This document shows positions 8,267 through 18,211 of a stretch of DNA of 64,000 nt, piece after piece. Numbering within the stretch: the first letter of the stretch is position 1; each line of letters begins with the position of its first letter. The notes beneath the pieces are model-generated. The model did no database searches and was not told the DNA's origin. It saw only the letters and a list, made by a program, of their open reading frames with translations. The DNA is taken from contig JAFVGN010000021.1 of the NCBI GenBank assembly GCA_017474925.1, forward strand, positions 1 to 64,000, in the 5' to 3' direction. The translations under genes and the position numbers were made by a program. Origin of the DNA: Prevotella sp. (GTDB taxonomy: Bacteria > Bacteroidota > Bacteroidia > Bacteroidales > Bacteroidaceae).

Positions 8267-11137
8267 ATGAGACGTATTATTTTCTTATTGGCAGCTGTGC
8301 TGACATGCATGGTTGGCAGGGCACAGCTGCAGGTAAAGGAGTTGAAACTGAAGAACGGCATGACCGTATGGCTGAACGAAGACCACTCGCAACCCAAGGT
8401 CTTTGGTGCCGTCGTGGTGAAGGCTGGTTCGAAGGACTGCCCCAATACGGGTATCGCCCACTACTTTGAGCATATCATGTTCAAGGGTACGGAGCGCATG
8501 GGAACCACCGACTACCAACAGGAGAAGCCGTGGCTCGACAGCATCTCGGCACAATACGACCTGCTGTCGCAGACTCGCGACGAGATTGAACGCATCAGGA
8601 TTCAGCAGCACATCAACGAGCTGAGCCTGAAGGCTGCCGACTACGTCATCCCCAACGAGTTCAGCCGACTCATCTCGAAATATGGCGGCAGCAACCTGAA
8701 TGCAGGCACCAGCTACGACCTGACGTACTACCACAACTCGTTCCTGCCGCAGTTCTTGGAACAGTGGTGCATACTGAACTCCGAACGACTCATCAATCCC
8801 GTGTTCCGCGGTTTCCAGGGTGAGCTGGAGAACGTCTACGAGGAGAAGAACCGTTCCTCGGACGAAATAACCGGCAATGCGATGGAAAAGGTGTTTAAGG
8901 CCGTCTTCAAGACACAGCCCTACGCCTACCCCATCCTCGGCTCGACAGAGAGCTTGAAGAACCCGCGTCTCTCCGACATGGATGCGTTCTACAAGAAATA
9001 CTATCTGGCTCCCAACATGGGCCTCATCCTGTGTGGCGACATCACGCCCGACTCCACCCTGACTGCCCTGTTGGAGCGTACTTTCGGACGCGTGCAGACA
9101 GGCCCCATTCCCCAGCGTGGCTACAGCCCTATGCCCGACATCCAGCCAGGTGAGCGCTATGAGGTGAAGCTGCCCGTCCCCCTGATAGGTATCGAGGCGT
9201 TGGTCTACAAGGCCCCCACCACCTATGAGCCCGACAACAATGCCCTGACGCTGGCCAACATGCTGCTGACCAACGGCAAGGCAGGTCTGCTTGACTCGCT
9301 GCGCAACGAACACAGGGTGATGATGGCACTGGCCATAAACACATCGCTGGTCGATGCAGGACTGATGGGCATCATCGTCATCCCCAAACTGCTGGGCAAG
9401 ATGAAGACTGCAGAAGAGCGCGTCATGGAACAGGTGCAGAAGGTAATAGACGGACAGTTCAGCGACGAACAGCTGGAGGCCCTGAAGCAGGATATGCTGA
9501 TACAGGCCGAGCGCAGTCTGGAAACCATCGACAACCGCTCGGAACTGATGGTGAGCGTCTTCTCCGAAGGCCACACCTGGCAGGAGGTGCTCAACAGGCC
9601 TAAGCTCATCCGGCAGGTGACGAAGGCCGACGTCATGGCTGCCGCCAAGAAATACTTTGATGCCAACCACATCACGCTGTCCAAGAAGTATGGTTCGCCT
9701 GACAAGGAAACCATCAAGCAGCCCGGCTACAAGCCCGTTAAGCCCAAGAACATGGATGCCAAGTCGGAACTGGCCCGCGAACTGGAGCAGATACCCGTCA
9801 AGGACGTACAGATACGCACCGTCGACTTTGAGCGCGATGTGACCACCAAGCAGCTGAGCCAGCACGCCACCTTATATTATAAAAAGAACCCCTTCAACGA
9901 TGTCTTCACCTTCTCGCTGCGCTACAAGGACGGTGAGCAACATACACCGAAGCTGAAGGTGCTGGCCGACTACGTCAACGCCATCGGTACCGACTCGCTA
10001 AAGAAACAGCAGCTCGAGCAGGCTTGGCAGCGATTGAGCGTCACCATGTCGGCAAACGTGGGCAAGAAGGTGTTCGACTTTAGCCTCAGTGGTCCCGACA
10101 AGAATCTGAAGCCTGCATTGGAACTGCTGGCCCACTTCCTTCGCGCTGCCAAGGGCGACGACGATGCGCTGGACGAGACGAAGGATGAAGACAAGGTGAC
10201 CCGCAAAAGTTTCGGCAAGGAAAAGAGTGACGTGGCAGGTCCCATGCTGCAGTATATCATGTACGGCAAACAGTCGACATTCCTCACCCAGCTGTCGAAG
10301 AAGGAAATCAAGGCCCTGAAGAACGAGGACCTGCTGGCACAGCTGAAAGAGTTGCAGCAGTACGACTGCGAGCTGTTCTACTGCGGACAGCAGCCCATCG
10401 AGCAGGTTGCGACAACGTTGCAGCACACACTGCCCATGGCTCAGTGTCAGCACCCAATGGCCGACACCTTCCGTCCGCTTACAGAGTACGCTGAGCCTGC
10501 CGTCTACTTCTACAACGTGCCGAAGTCGCGCCAGAACTACGTCATCAGCTACGACGTCATCAGCCCACTGCCCACCAGCGAACAGCGTGCTACGCAGAAG
10601 CTGTGGGACGAATACTTCGGTGGCGGCATGTCGTCAGTCCTGTTCCAGAACGTCCGTGAGTTCAACTCGCTGGCATACTCCACATCAGGCATCACCTCCA
10701 GTCCGAGTCTCGCAGAACACCCCAACAACACGCTGGCCTATATAACCATTACAGGCACGCAGGCCGACAAGAGCCTGAAGGCCATGGCGGTAGTCGACTC
10801 ACTGTTGCACCAAATGCCCATGAAGGAGGAAAACCTGCAGGCTGCCCGTCAAAGCTTGCTGAACGACATCCAGAACAACTTCCCCACCTTCCGCGAAATA
10901 GCAGCCTACGTGGCCAACCAGCGCATGTTAGGCTATACGCACGACCCACAGAGCGACATGGCCCGCCTGCTCCCCACAGTCACTACGCAGGCTGTGCAGC
11001 AGTTCCACCAGCAGCACATCGCCAACAACAAGAACCGCGTATGGATTATCATCGGTGACAAGAAGCTGACCGACATGAAGGCCCTCGCCCGTTACGGCAA
11101 GGTCATAGAGCTAAAAAAAGAGGACGTCTACAGATAA
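8267..11137 (+). CDS. M16 family (insulinase/pitrilysin-type) zinc peptidase
   Basis: A 956-residue exported peptidase with signal peptide at residues 1-19 (MRRIIFLLAAVLTCMVGRA). The inverted zinc motif HYFEH (His65, Glu68, His69) opens the first M16 half, and the third ligand is probably a Glu in ELENVYEEKN about 120 residues later. The second, non-catalytic half contains the R-Y-type substrate region near ISSPSLAEHPNNTLAY. The length equals two tandem M16 modules, as in other Bacteroidetes periplasmic M16 proteins. The substrate is unknown; clearing of peptides in the periplasm is the likely role. It follows the TPR gene with a two-base gap. Confidence 0.93.
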   Translation: MRRIIFLLAAVLTCMVGRAQLQVKELKLKNGMTVWLNEDHSQPKVFGAVVVKAGSKDCPNTGIAHYFEHIMFKGTERMGTTDYQQEKPWLDSISAQYDLLSQTRDEIERIRIQQHINELSLKAADYVIPNEFSRLISKYGGSNLNAGTSYDLTYYHNSFLPQFLEQWCILNSERLINPVFRGFQGELENVYEEKNRSSDEITGNAMEKVFKAVFKTQPYAYPILGSTESLKNPRLSDMDAFYKKYYLAPNMGLILCGDITPDSTLTALLERTFGRVQTGPIPQRGYSPMPDIQPGERYEVKLPVPLIGIEALVYKAPTTYEPDNNALTLANMLLTNGKAGLLDSLRNEHRVMMALAINTSLVDAGLMGIIVIPKLLGKMKTAEERVMEQVQKVIDGQFSDEQLEALKQDMLIQAERSLETIDNRSELMVSVFSEGHTWQEVLNRPKLIRQVTKADVMAAAKKYFDANHITLSKKYGSPDKETIKQPGYKPVKPKNMDAKSELARELEQIPVKDVQIRTVDFERDVTTKQLSQHATLYYKKNPFNDVFTFSLRYKDGEQHTPKLKVLADYVNAIGTDSLKKQQLEQAWQRLSVTMSANVGKKVFDFSLSGPDKNLKPALELLAHFLRAAKGDDDALDETKDEDKVTRKSFGKEKSDVAGPMLQYIMYGKQSTFLTQLSKKEIKALKNEDLLAQLKELQQYDCELFYCGQQPIEQVATTLQHTLPMAQCQHPMADTFRPLTEYAEPAVYFYNVPKSRQNYVISYDVISPLPTSEQRATQKLWDEYFGGGMSSVLFQNVREFNSLAYSTSGITSSPSLAEHPNNTLAYITITGTQADKSLKAMAVVDSLLHQMPMKEENLQAARQSLLNDIQNNFPTFREIAAYVANQRMLGYTHDPQSDMARLLPTVTTQAVQQFHQQHIANNKNRVWIIIGDKKLTDMKALARYGKVIELKKEDVYR

Positions 11138-11461
11138 CCCTGTTACATTTTCCTTCCTCATTCCTCGATAACATTTTATTGATTGAATAGTTTTAAGGAT
11201 GCAAAAGTTTTTGCATCCTTAAAAAAATGTGTTCGCAAACAACGACCTTTGTTTGCATGCAAAATGACAATTTGTAAGCAAAAAGGGACTGATATCAGCT
11301 TATTCGTTTCAAAATGAAAGAAAAACAAGCAATTTTCGAACAAAATGTAAGTGCTAAAGAAAATTAAGAACGAAAACGAAAGAAGAAATTTGTGTATTCC
11401 GACATTTTGTATTACCTTTGCACTCGAAATCAGACAAAATGTAAGTAAAAACAAGGATAAT
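11138..11461 (+). promoter_or_regulatory. Palindrome-rich regulatory region before gltB
   Basis: This 324-base gap has no gene. It holds a perfect 16-bp inverted repeat with a two-base centre (11191-11206 and 11209-11224), a 12-bp perfect palindrome TTTGCATGCAAA (11252-11263) that shares the TTTGCAT core, and two copies of ACAAAATGTAAGT (11340-11352 and 11434-11446) that flank the promoter. The promoter is TTTG (11389-11392), 20 bp, TACCTTTG (11413-11420). The large palindrome has no T-run after it, so it is not a standard terminator. Control of the nitrogen block is a reasonable inference. Confidence 0.65.
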
Positions 11462-14400
11462 ATGACAAATTGCAAACTTCAGACATCGCAGATGAAACGA
11501 CAAGATGAACGGAGGACACAGAAAGGACTTTATCAGCCAGACTACGAGCACGATGCTTGCGGCGTGGGCATGGTGGTAAACATTCACGGTGGCAAGAGCC
11601 ACGAGCTGGTGGACAATGCGCTGAAAGTGCTGGAAAACATGGAGCACCGTGGAGCTGAGACGCGCGACAAGACGGGCGACGGAGCGGGCATCATGGTTCA
11701 GATTCCCCACGAGTTCATTCTTTTGCAAGGCATTCCCGTGCCGGAGAAAGGCCGATATGGCACAGGACTGGTGTTCCTACCCAAGGAAGAAAAGGCGCAG
11801 GAAGAGATCCTGAGTATCATGATTGAAGAAATAGAGCATGAAGGCCTGCAACTGATGCACGTGCGCACAGTGCCTACGTGTCCAGAGGCACTTGGTAAGG
11901 CAGCTCGCGAGGTGGAACCAGTCATCAAGCAGATTTTCGTAACGGGTGCAACGGAGGAACAAGCAGAAACGCTTGACCGCATATTATATAAGATAAGGAA
12001 AAGGATTGAGAACAGGATAACATTTAAGGATTTCTACATCTGTTCGCTATCCAGCAAGAACATTATCTATAAGGGAATGCTGACAAGCGGACAGCTGCGG
12101 CGGTATTTCCCAGACCTGTCAAACCCGTACTTTACGAGCGGACTGGCGCTGGTACACTCGCGCTTCAGCACCAACACCTTCCCAACGTGGTCGCTGGCAC
12201 AGCCTTTCCGTCTGTTGGCACACAACGGTGAGATCAACACCATTCGTGGCAATCGCGGCTGGATGAAGGCACGCGAGAGTGTGCTGAGCAGTGAGGCACT
12301 GGGCGACATCAAGAATCTGCGGCCTATCGTACAAGAAGGCATGAGCGACTCTGCCAGTCTGGACAACGTGTTCGAATTTCTCATCATGAGCGGACTCTCG
12401 CTACCACAGGCGATGGCTATCCTCGTACCAGAGAGTTTCAACGACAAGAACCCCATATCGGAGGACTTGAAAGCTTTCTACGAGTATCATTCTATCATGA
12501 TGGAGCCGTGGGACGGTCCTGCCGCCCTGCTGTTCTCGGACGGCCGCTATGCTGGTGGCCTGTTAGACAGGAACGGACTTCGCCCCAGCCGCTATACGAT
12601 AACCAAGCAGGGCTTGATGGTCGTGGCATCGGAAGTAGGTGTCATGGACTTCGAACCTGGTGACGTCGTCAGCAAGGGCAGGTTGCAGCCTGGCAAGATT
12701 CTGCTCGTCGACACACAGGAGGGTAAGATATATTACGATGGTGAGATTAAGGAACAGCTGGCCAAGGCGCATCCCTACCGTGAGTGGCTCAGCGAGAATC
12801 GTGTTCAGTTAGAAAAGCTGAAGAGTGGCCGCCATGTGGACAATGGCGTGAAGGACCTGGAGCATAAGCTCATCAGCTTCGGCTTCGGACAGGAGGACAT
12901 AGACAAGACCATCATACCGATGGCAACAGCCGGACAGGAACCTGTAGCCGCCATGGGCAACGACACACCGCTGGCTGTCGTGGACGGTCGCCCGCAGGTG
13001 CTATTCAACTATTTCCGTCAGCAGTTTGCACAGGTAACGAACCCCGCCATCGACCCCATCCGCGAAGAGCTGGTGATGAGTCTAACGGAGTATATCGGTG
13101 CTGTAGGCACGAATATCCTGACGCCCGATGCCTCGAACTGCAAGATGGTGCGTCTGCCACAACCCGTATTGACCAACACACAACTTGACATATTATGTAA
13201 CATCAGGTACAAAGGCTTCAAGACCAAGAAACTTCCCATGTTGTTCGATATCAGCGGAGGTGAAGAAGGTCTGCGCAAGGCACTCGATGAGCTGTGCAAG
13301 GAGGCTGAGGCGAGTGTGGACGAAAGTGTCAACTACATCATCCTCAGCGACCGCGACATCGATGAGCAGCATGCTGCCATACCGAGTCTGCTGGCCGTCT
13401 CTGCCGTTCATCACCACCTGATCAGCGTGGGCAAGCGCGTACAGACAGCGCTCATTGTTGAAAGCGGTGAGATTCGCGAGACGATGCATGCGGCATTGTT
13501 GCTGGGCTACGGTGCCAGCGCACTGTGTCCGTATATGACGTTTGCCGTCCTCGACGACCTGGTGAAGAAAGGAAAGATTCAGGAAGAGTATCAGACGGCT
13601 GAGAAGAACTACATCAAGGCTGTTGACAAAGGACTGAAGAAAATCATGTCGAAGATGGGTATCTCGACCATCCGCAGCTACCGTGGAGCGAAGATTTTCG
13701 AGAGCATCGGACTGAGCGAAGACCTGCTGAGAAGATATTTCGGCACAGAGACGAGCACCATAGGCGGCATCGGGCTGAAGGAGATAGCCCGTGATGCCAT
13801 CCGCCTGCATGAGGAAGCCAGAAAACAGGCTTTCCTGCAGAACCAGGGGCAGTTCTCATGGCGAAAGGACGGTATCAAGCATGCCTGGAACCCGGAGACT
13901 ATTGCCAAACTGCAACTGGCAACACGACAGGGCAGCTACGAGAAGTTCAAGGAGTGGGCAAAGCTGGTAGACGAGAAGGAGAGCCCTATCTTCATCCGCG
14001 ACTTCTTCGGTTTCAAGAAGGCCGCCAAGCCTACGCCCATTGACGAAGTAGAACCCGTGGAGAGCATCGTCAGGCACCTGGTGACAGGCGCCATGAGTTT
14101 CGGTGCACTGAGCATCGAGGCACACGAGGCGCTGGCCTTAGCCATGAACAAGCTGGGCACCAGAAGCAATACTGGCGAGGGTGGTGAGGACAATGCCCGC
14201 TACCACACGGAGGTTGACGGTGTAAGCCTCTCTAGCAAGACAAAGCAGATTGCCAGCGGACGCTTTGGCGTAACCGCAGAATACCTGGTGAATGCAGAAG
14301 AAATACAGATTAAGGTCGCACAGGGTGCCAAGCCCGGTGAGGGCGGTCAGTTGCCCGGTTTCAAGGTCAACAACATCATTGCCAAGACGCGCAATGCCAT

Positions 14401-15991
14401 TCCCGGCATCTCGCTCATTTCGCCCCCACCCCATCACGACATCTATAGTATCGAAGACCTGGCACAGCTCATCTTCGACCTCAAGAACATCAATCCGACG
14501 GCTGCCGTCAGCGTGAAGCTCGTGGCCGAAAGTGGTGTGGGAACCATTGCCGCTGGTGTGGCTAAGGCCAAAGCCGACCTCATCGTCATCAGTGGTGCCG
14601 AGGGTGGTACGGGTGCCTCTCCTGCCTCAAGCATGCGCTTCGCAGGCATCTCTCCGGAAATAGGCTTGGCTGAGACCCAGCAGACACTGGTCCGCAACGG
14701 ACTGCGCAATCAGGTACGCCTGCAGACCGACGGCCAGCTGAAGACTGCCAAGGACGTGGTTATCATGGCAATGCTCGGTGCCGATGAATTCTCGTTTGGC
14801 ACACTGCCGCTCATCGTGCTGGGATGTGTCATGATGCGTAAGTGTAACACGAATACCTGTCCGATGGGTGTGGCAACGCAGAATCCCGAGTTGCGCAAGC
14901 ACTTTGAAGGTCGCGCTGAATACGTGGAGAATTTCTTCGTATTCCTCGCCAAACAAGTGCGGGAATACCTGTCTGAAATCGGTGTTCACAGCCTGAAGGA
15001 AATCATTGGCCATACGGAACTGATAGACGTTCATATCCCCGAAGGTTCTTCCGTTGAGAAATGGTCAACCATCGACTTCGCCCGCCTGCTGCACAAGCCT
15101 GAGAGCGAGAAACCGCTCTACTGGGACCGCGGTGAGTTTACGAAGATCAGCGGTGTGAAGGACATGGAAATCATCAAGGCCGCCCAGAAAGCTATTGAAA
15201 ACGGCGAGGAAGTGACGCTCGACTACACCATCAAGAATACCGACCGTGCCGTAACAACCATGCTCTCAGGCCTTATCGCCAGGAAATACGGTGAAAAGGG
15301 ACTGCCCGACGGCACCATCAACATCAAGTTCAAAGGTTCGGCAGGACAGTCGTTTGGTGCCTTTGCCGTCAAGGGTCTCAACATCAAACTCGAAGGCGAG
15401 ACGAACGACTATTTCGGCAAGGGCCTCTCTGGCGGTCGCATCAGTATCCTGCCGCCAGCCCGTAGCGGTGAGCATTTCCGTGCCGAAGACAATATCATTG
15501 CTGGAAACACCGGACTCTATGGTGCCACCTCTGGCGAAATCTACATCAACGGAAAGGTTGGAGAGCGCTTTGGCGTACGCAACTCAGGTGCCATTGCCGT
15601 CGTTGAGGGTGCAGGCGACCACTGCTGTGAGTACATGACGGGTGGACGCGTAGTGGTACTGGGCGAGACGGGCCGCAACTTTGCCGCAGGCATGTCGGGA
15701 GGTGTCGCCTACGTCTACGATCCACGACACACGTTCGACTACTTCTGCAACATGGACATGGTGGAACTGGGACTGGTAGAGGACAGCGTCTCACGAAAGG
15801 AGCTGCTTGAGCTCATCCGTCAGCACTACCTCCACACGGGGTCTGCACTTGCCGGAAGAATGCTGGACGACTGGTCACACTACGTCGAGGACTTCATCCA
15901 AGTGGTGCCCATCGAGTACAAGCGCGTCCTGGAGGAGGAGAAGATGGCGCGCCTGCATGAGAAGATTGCAGACATCCAGCGAGATTATTAA
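11462..15991 (+). CDS. gltB: Glutamate synthase large subunit
   Basis: GOGAT large subunit, about 1,509 residues, which makes two glutamates from glutamine and 2-oxoglutarate. The class II amidotransferase domain opens with DACGVGMVV, whose Cys33 becomes the N-terminal nucleophile after processing. The central and FMN-binding domains follow (GALSIEAHEALALAMNKLG, SGAEGGTGASP). The 3Fe-4S cluster ligands are in CVMMRKCNTNTCPMG, and the C-terminal beta-helix GXGXG domain ends the protein. The ATG at 11462 follows the promoter at a sensible distance; an ATG at 11492 is also possible. The open frame from 11351 crosses the promoter and is not used. Confidence 0.96.
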   Translation: MTNCKLQTSQMKRQDERRTQKGLYQPDYEHDACGVGMVVNIHGGKSHELVDNALKVLENMEHRGAETRDKTGDGAGIMVQIPHEFILLQGIPVPEKGRYGTGLVFLPKEEKAQEEILSIMIEEIEHEGLQLMHVRTVPTCPEALGKAAREVEPVIKQIFVTGATEEQAETLDRILYKIRKRIENRITFKDFYICSLSSKNIIYKGMLTSGQLRRYFPDLSNPYFTSGLALVHSRFSTNTFPTWSLAQPFRLLAHNGEINTIRGNRGWMKARESVLSSEALGDIKNLRPIVQEGMSDSASLDNVFEFLIMSGLSLPQAMAILVPESFNDKNPISEDLKAFYEYHSIMMEPWDGPAALLFSDGRYAGGLLDRNGLRPSRYTITKQGLMVVASEVGVMDFEPGDVVSKGRLQPGKILLVDTQEGKIYYDGEIKEQLAKAHPYREWLSENRVQLEKLKSGRHVDNGVKDLEHKLISFGFGQEDIDKTIIPMATAGQEPVAAMGNDTPLAVVDGRPQVLFNYFRQQFAQVTNPAIDPIREELVMSLTEYIGAVGTNILTPDASNCKMVRLPQPVLTNTQLDILCNIRYKGFKTKKLPMLFDISGGEEGLRKALDELCKEAEASVDESVNYIILSDRDIDEQHAAIPSLLAVSAVHHHLISVGKRVQTALIVESGEIRETMHAALLLGYGASALCPYMTFAVLDDLVKKGKIQEEYQTAEKNYIKAVDKGLKKIMSKMGISTIRSYRGAKIFESIGLSEDLLRRYFGTETSTIGGIGLKEIARDAIRLHEEARKQAFLQNQGQFSWRKDGIKHAWNPETIAKLQLATRQGSYEKFKEWAKLVDEKESPIFIRDFFGFKKAAKPTPIDEVEPVESIVRHLVTGAMSFGALSIEAHEALALAMNKLGTRSNTGEGGEDNARYHTEVDGVSLSSKTKQIASGRFGVTAEYLVNAEEIQIKVAQGAKPGEGGQLPGFKVNNIIAKTRNAIPGISLISPPPHHDIYSIEDLAQLIFDLKNINPTAAVSVKLVAESGVGTIAAGVAKAKADLIVISGAEGGTGASPASSMRFAGISPEIGLAETQQTLVRNGLRNQVRLQTDGQLKTAKDVVIMAMLGADEFSFGTLPLIVLGCVMMRKCNTNTCPMGVATQNPELRKHFEGRAEYVENFFVFLAKQVREYLSEIGVHSLKEIIGHTELIDVHIPEGSSVEKWSTIDFARLLHKPESEKPLYWDRGEFTKISGVKDMEIIKAAQKAIENGEEVTLDYTIKNTDRAVTTMLSGLIARKYGEKGLPDGTINIKFKGSAGQSFGAFAVKGLNIKLEGETNDYFGKGLSGGRISILPPARSGEHFRAEDNIIAGNTGLYGATSGEIYINGKVGERFGVRNSGAIAVVEGAGDHCCEYMTGGRVVVLGETGRNFAAGMSGGVAYVYDPRHTFDYFCNMDMVELGLVEDSVSRKELLELIRQHYLHTGSALAGRMLDDWSHYVEDFIQVVPIEYKRVLEEEKMARLHEKIADIQRDY

Positions 15992-16027
15992 CTCAACAAG
16001 ATTATTACTTTCATTATATTGACTACA

Positions 16028-17383
16028 ATGGGAAATCCGAAAGCATTTTTAGATATACACCGCCAAGAGGCGGGTTACCGTCCGATTCACGATAGAATCC
16101 ACGACTTTGGCGAGGTGGAGCAGACGCTCAGCACCCGCGAGCGCAAGCTTCAGGCAAGCCGCTGCATGGACTGCGGTGTACCTTTCTGCCACTGGGCATG
16201 TCCGTTGGGCAACAAGGCCCCCGAATGGAACGACGCACTATATAAGGGCGATTGGGAACTGGCTTACCGTCTGTTGAACAGCACCAACCCCTTCCCTGAA
16301 TTTACTGGTCGCATTTGTCCTGCACTGTGCGAGAAAGCCTGCGTGCTCAACCGCTTCAACCACGAGCCCACCACCAACCGCGAGGACGAGTGCGCCATCA
16401 CCGAGGCGGCATTCCGCGAGGGCTATATACAGCCCCACACCGACATCGTCCGTAACGGGAAGAAAGTTGCCGTGATTGGTGCAGGTCCTGCCGGACTTGC
16501 TGCCGCCAACGACCTGAACCTGATGGGCTACAGCGTGACGGTCTTCGAGAAGAACGAATCCGCAGGAGGCCTGCTCCGCTACGGCATCCCCAACTTCAAG
16601 CTCAACAAGGCCATCATCGATCGCCGTATCGCCCTGCTCGAACAGGAAGGCATCGAGTTCCGCTACGGTGCAGCCATAGAGAGTGCTGCTTTGTCACAAC
16701 AGCTCTCCCCCGAGTACGATGCCGTCGTCATCGCCACCGGCACGCCTACAGCCCGTGACTTAAAAGCTCCAGGCCGTGAACTGAAAGGCGTCCATTTCGC
16801 CCTCGAACTGCTCTCACAGCAGAACCGCGTACTGGCAGGAATGGAATTCACGAAGGACGAGCGCATCACCGCCAAGGGCAAGGACGTACTCGTCATTGGC
16901 GGAGGTGACACGGGCAGCGACTGCATCGGCACAGCCCATCGTCAGGGGTGCAAGAGTGTAACACAGATTGAAATCATGCCCAAGCCTGTAGAAGGACCTG
17001 AGGATCCCCAGAACCCTTGGCCCAACTGGCCCCGTACGCTGAAAACCACATCGTCGCACGAGGAGGGCTGCACACGTCGCTGGAACATCAACACGCTGGA
17101 GTTCTTAGGCGAGAACGGAAAACTGACGGGTGTCAAGGTTCAGGAGATTGACTGGAAACCAAATCCTGAAGGTGGACGACCCATCATGGTTGAGAAGGGG
17201 AAACCGGAGGTTATCAAAGCCGAACTCGTACTCCTTGCCATGGGTTTCCTGAAGCCCGATCATCCGCAGTATCCAGACAATGTATTCGTATGTGGCGATG
17301 CCGCCAACGGTGCCTCCCTTGTTGTCAGGGCGCTCGCAAGCGGCAGACAGACAGCACAGAAAGTTAACGATTATCTGAAGTAA
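16028..17383 (+). CDS. gltD: Glutamate synthase small subunit
   Basis: A 451-residue NAD(P)H-oxidising beta subunit of GOGAT that feeds electrons to GltB. N-terminal Fe-S ligands are [17 protein letters not shown] and [10 protein letters not shown]. The FAD site is [12 protein letters not shown] near residue 150, and the pyridine-nucleotide site is [11 protein letters not shown] near 295. The ATG at 16028 gives [20 protein letters not shown], the usual family start; an in-frame TTG lies three codons earlier. It lies 36 bases after gltB and one base before dapF, within one operon. Confidence 0.96.
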   Translation: MGNPKAFLDIHRQEAGYRPIHDRIHDFGEVEQTLSTRERKLQASRCMDCGVPFCHWACPLGNKAPEWNDALYKGDWELAYRLLNSTNPFPEFTGRICPALCEKACVLNRFNHEPTTNREDECAITEAAFREGYIQPHTDIVRNGKKVAVIGAGPAGLAAANDLNLMGYSVTVFEKNESAGGLLRYGIPNFKLNKAIIDRRIALLEQEGIEFRYGAAIESAALSQQLSPEYDAVVIATGTPTARDLKAPGRELKGVHFALELLSQQNRVLAGMEFTKDERITAKGKDVLVIGGGDTGSDCIGTAHRQGCKSVTQIEIMPKPVEGPEDPQNPWPNWPRTLKTTSSHEEGCTRRWNINTLEFLGENGKLTGVKVQEIDWKPNPEGGRPIMVEKGKPEVIKAELVLLAMGFLKPDHPQYPDNVFVCGDAANGASLVVRALASGRQTAQKVNDYLK

Positions 17384-17384
17384 T

Positions 17385-18206
17385 ATGAACAAGATACAAT
17401 TCACCAAAATGCATGGTTGCGGCAACGACTACATCTATGTAGACGTCACGCGCTATGCCATCGACGACCCTGTTGCGGCTGCACGCCAATGGAGCGACCG
17501 TCACAAGGGCATTGGCTCAGACGGCCTCGTACTCATAGACAAGAGTCCTATTCCCGAGGCAGACTTTTCCATGCGTATATTCAATGCTGACGGGAGCGAG
17601 GCGATGATGTGCGGCAATGCATCGAGGTGTATTGGGAAATATCTTTATGAGCGAGGACTGACGGACAAGACTGAAATACGCCTCCTCACCCTCTCTGGCG
17701 TCAAGAACCTGCAACTGCACGTTCGCGAAGACGTGGTGGAGAGTGTCACGGTAGATATGCTGGAACCTGTCTTTGAGGACAGCTCACTATACATAAGCAG
17801 TCGTGACGCTGGCAAGGGGACTTTCGTATCCATGGGCAACCCTCACTATGTCATTTTTACAGAAAATGTCGATCAGGTGGGCGAAACAGGACGTGTACTG
17901 GAATATCACCCTGCGTTTAGCCAGCGTTGCAACATCGAGTTTGCACGCATCGAGGCTGATGGCACCATCCGCACACGCGTCTGGGAACGGGGCAGCGGCA
18001 TCACACAGGCTTGCGGAACAGGCGCCTGCGCTACTGCCGTAGCAGCAGCAATGACGGGCAAGGCTGGCAGGGAATCGCAAATCGTGATGGATGGCGGTAC
18101 GCTCAGCATCGAGTGGCGCGAGGCCGACAACCATGTCTATATGACAGGTCCCGCCACATTTGTTTTCGATGGAGAAATAGATATGGACAAACTTCAAACA
18201 ACATAA
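17385..18206 (+). CDS. dapF: Diaminopimelate epimerase
   Basis: A 273-residue cofactor-independent epimerase that turns LL- into meso-diaminopimelate, for peptidoglycan and lysine. The two catalytic cysteines are Cys76 (MMCGNASRC) and Cys210 (QACGTGACA), in the two mirror-image halves. [12 protein letters not shown] at the N-terminus is the family signature. It starts one base after gltD and is followed five bases later by dapL, whose product makes its substrate. Confidence 0.97.
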   Translation: MNKIQFTKMHGCGNDYIYVDVTRYAIDDPVAAARQWSDRHKGIGSDGLVLIDKSPIPEADFSMRIFNADGSEAMMCGNASRCIGKYLYERGLTDKTEIRLLTLSGVKNLQLHVREDVVESVTVDMLEPVFEDSSLYISSRDAGKGTFVSMGNPHYVIFTENVDQVGETGRVLEYHPAFSQRCNIEFARIEADGTIRTRVWERGSGITQACGTGACATAVAAAMTGKAGRESQIVMDGGTLSIEWREADNHVYMTGPATFVFDGEIDMDKLQTT

Positions 18207-18211
18207 AAACT

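Noticed and set aside
8285..9865. A 526-codon open frame on the minus strand.
   Set aside because: It is antisense to the M16 peptidase gene and has low-complexity Val/Leu/His/Gln content; no promoter or domain supports it.
11191..11224. Terminator of the M16 peptidase gene.
   Set aside because: The stem is perfect, but A residues and not T residues follow it on the plus strand; kept as a regulatory palindrome instead.
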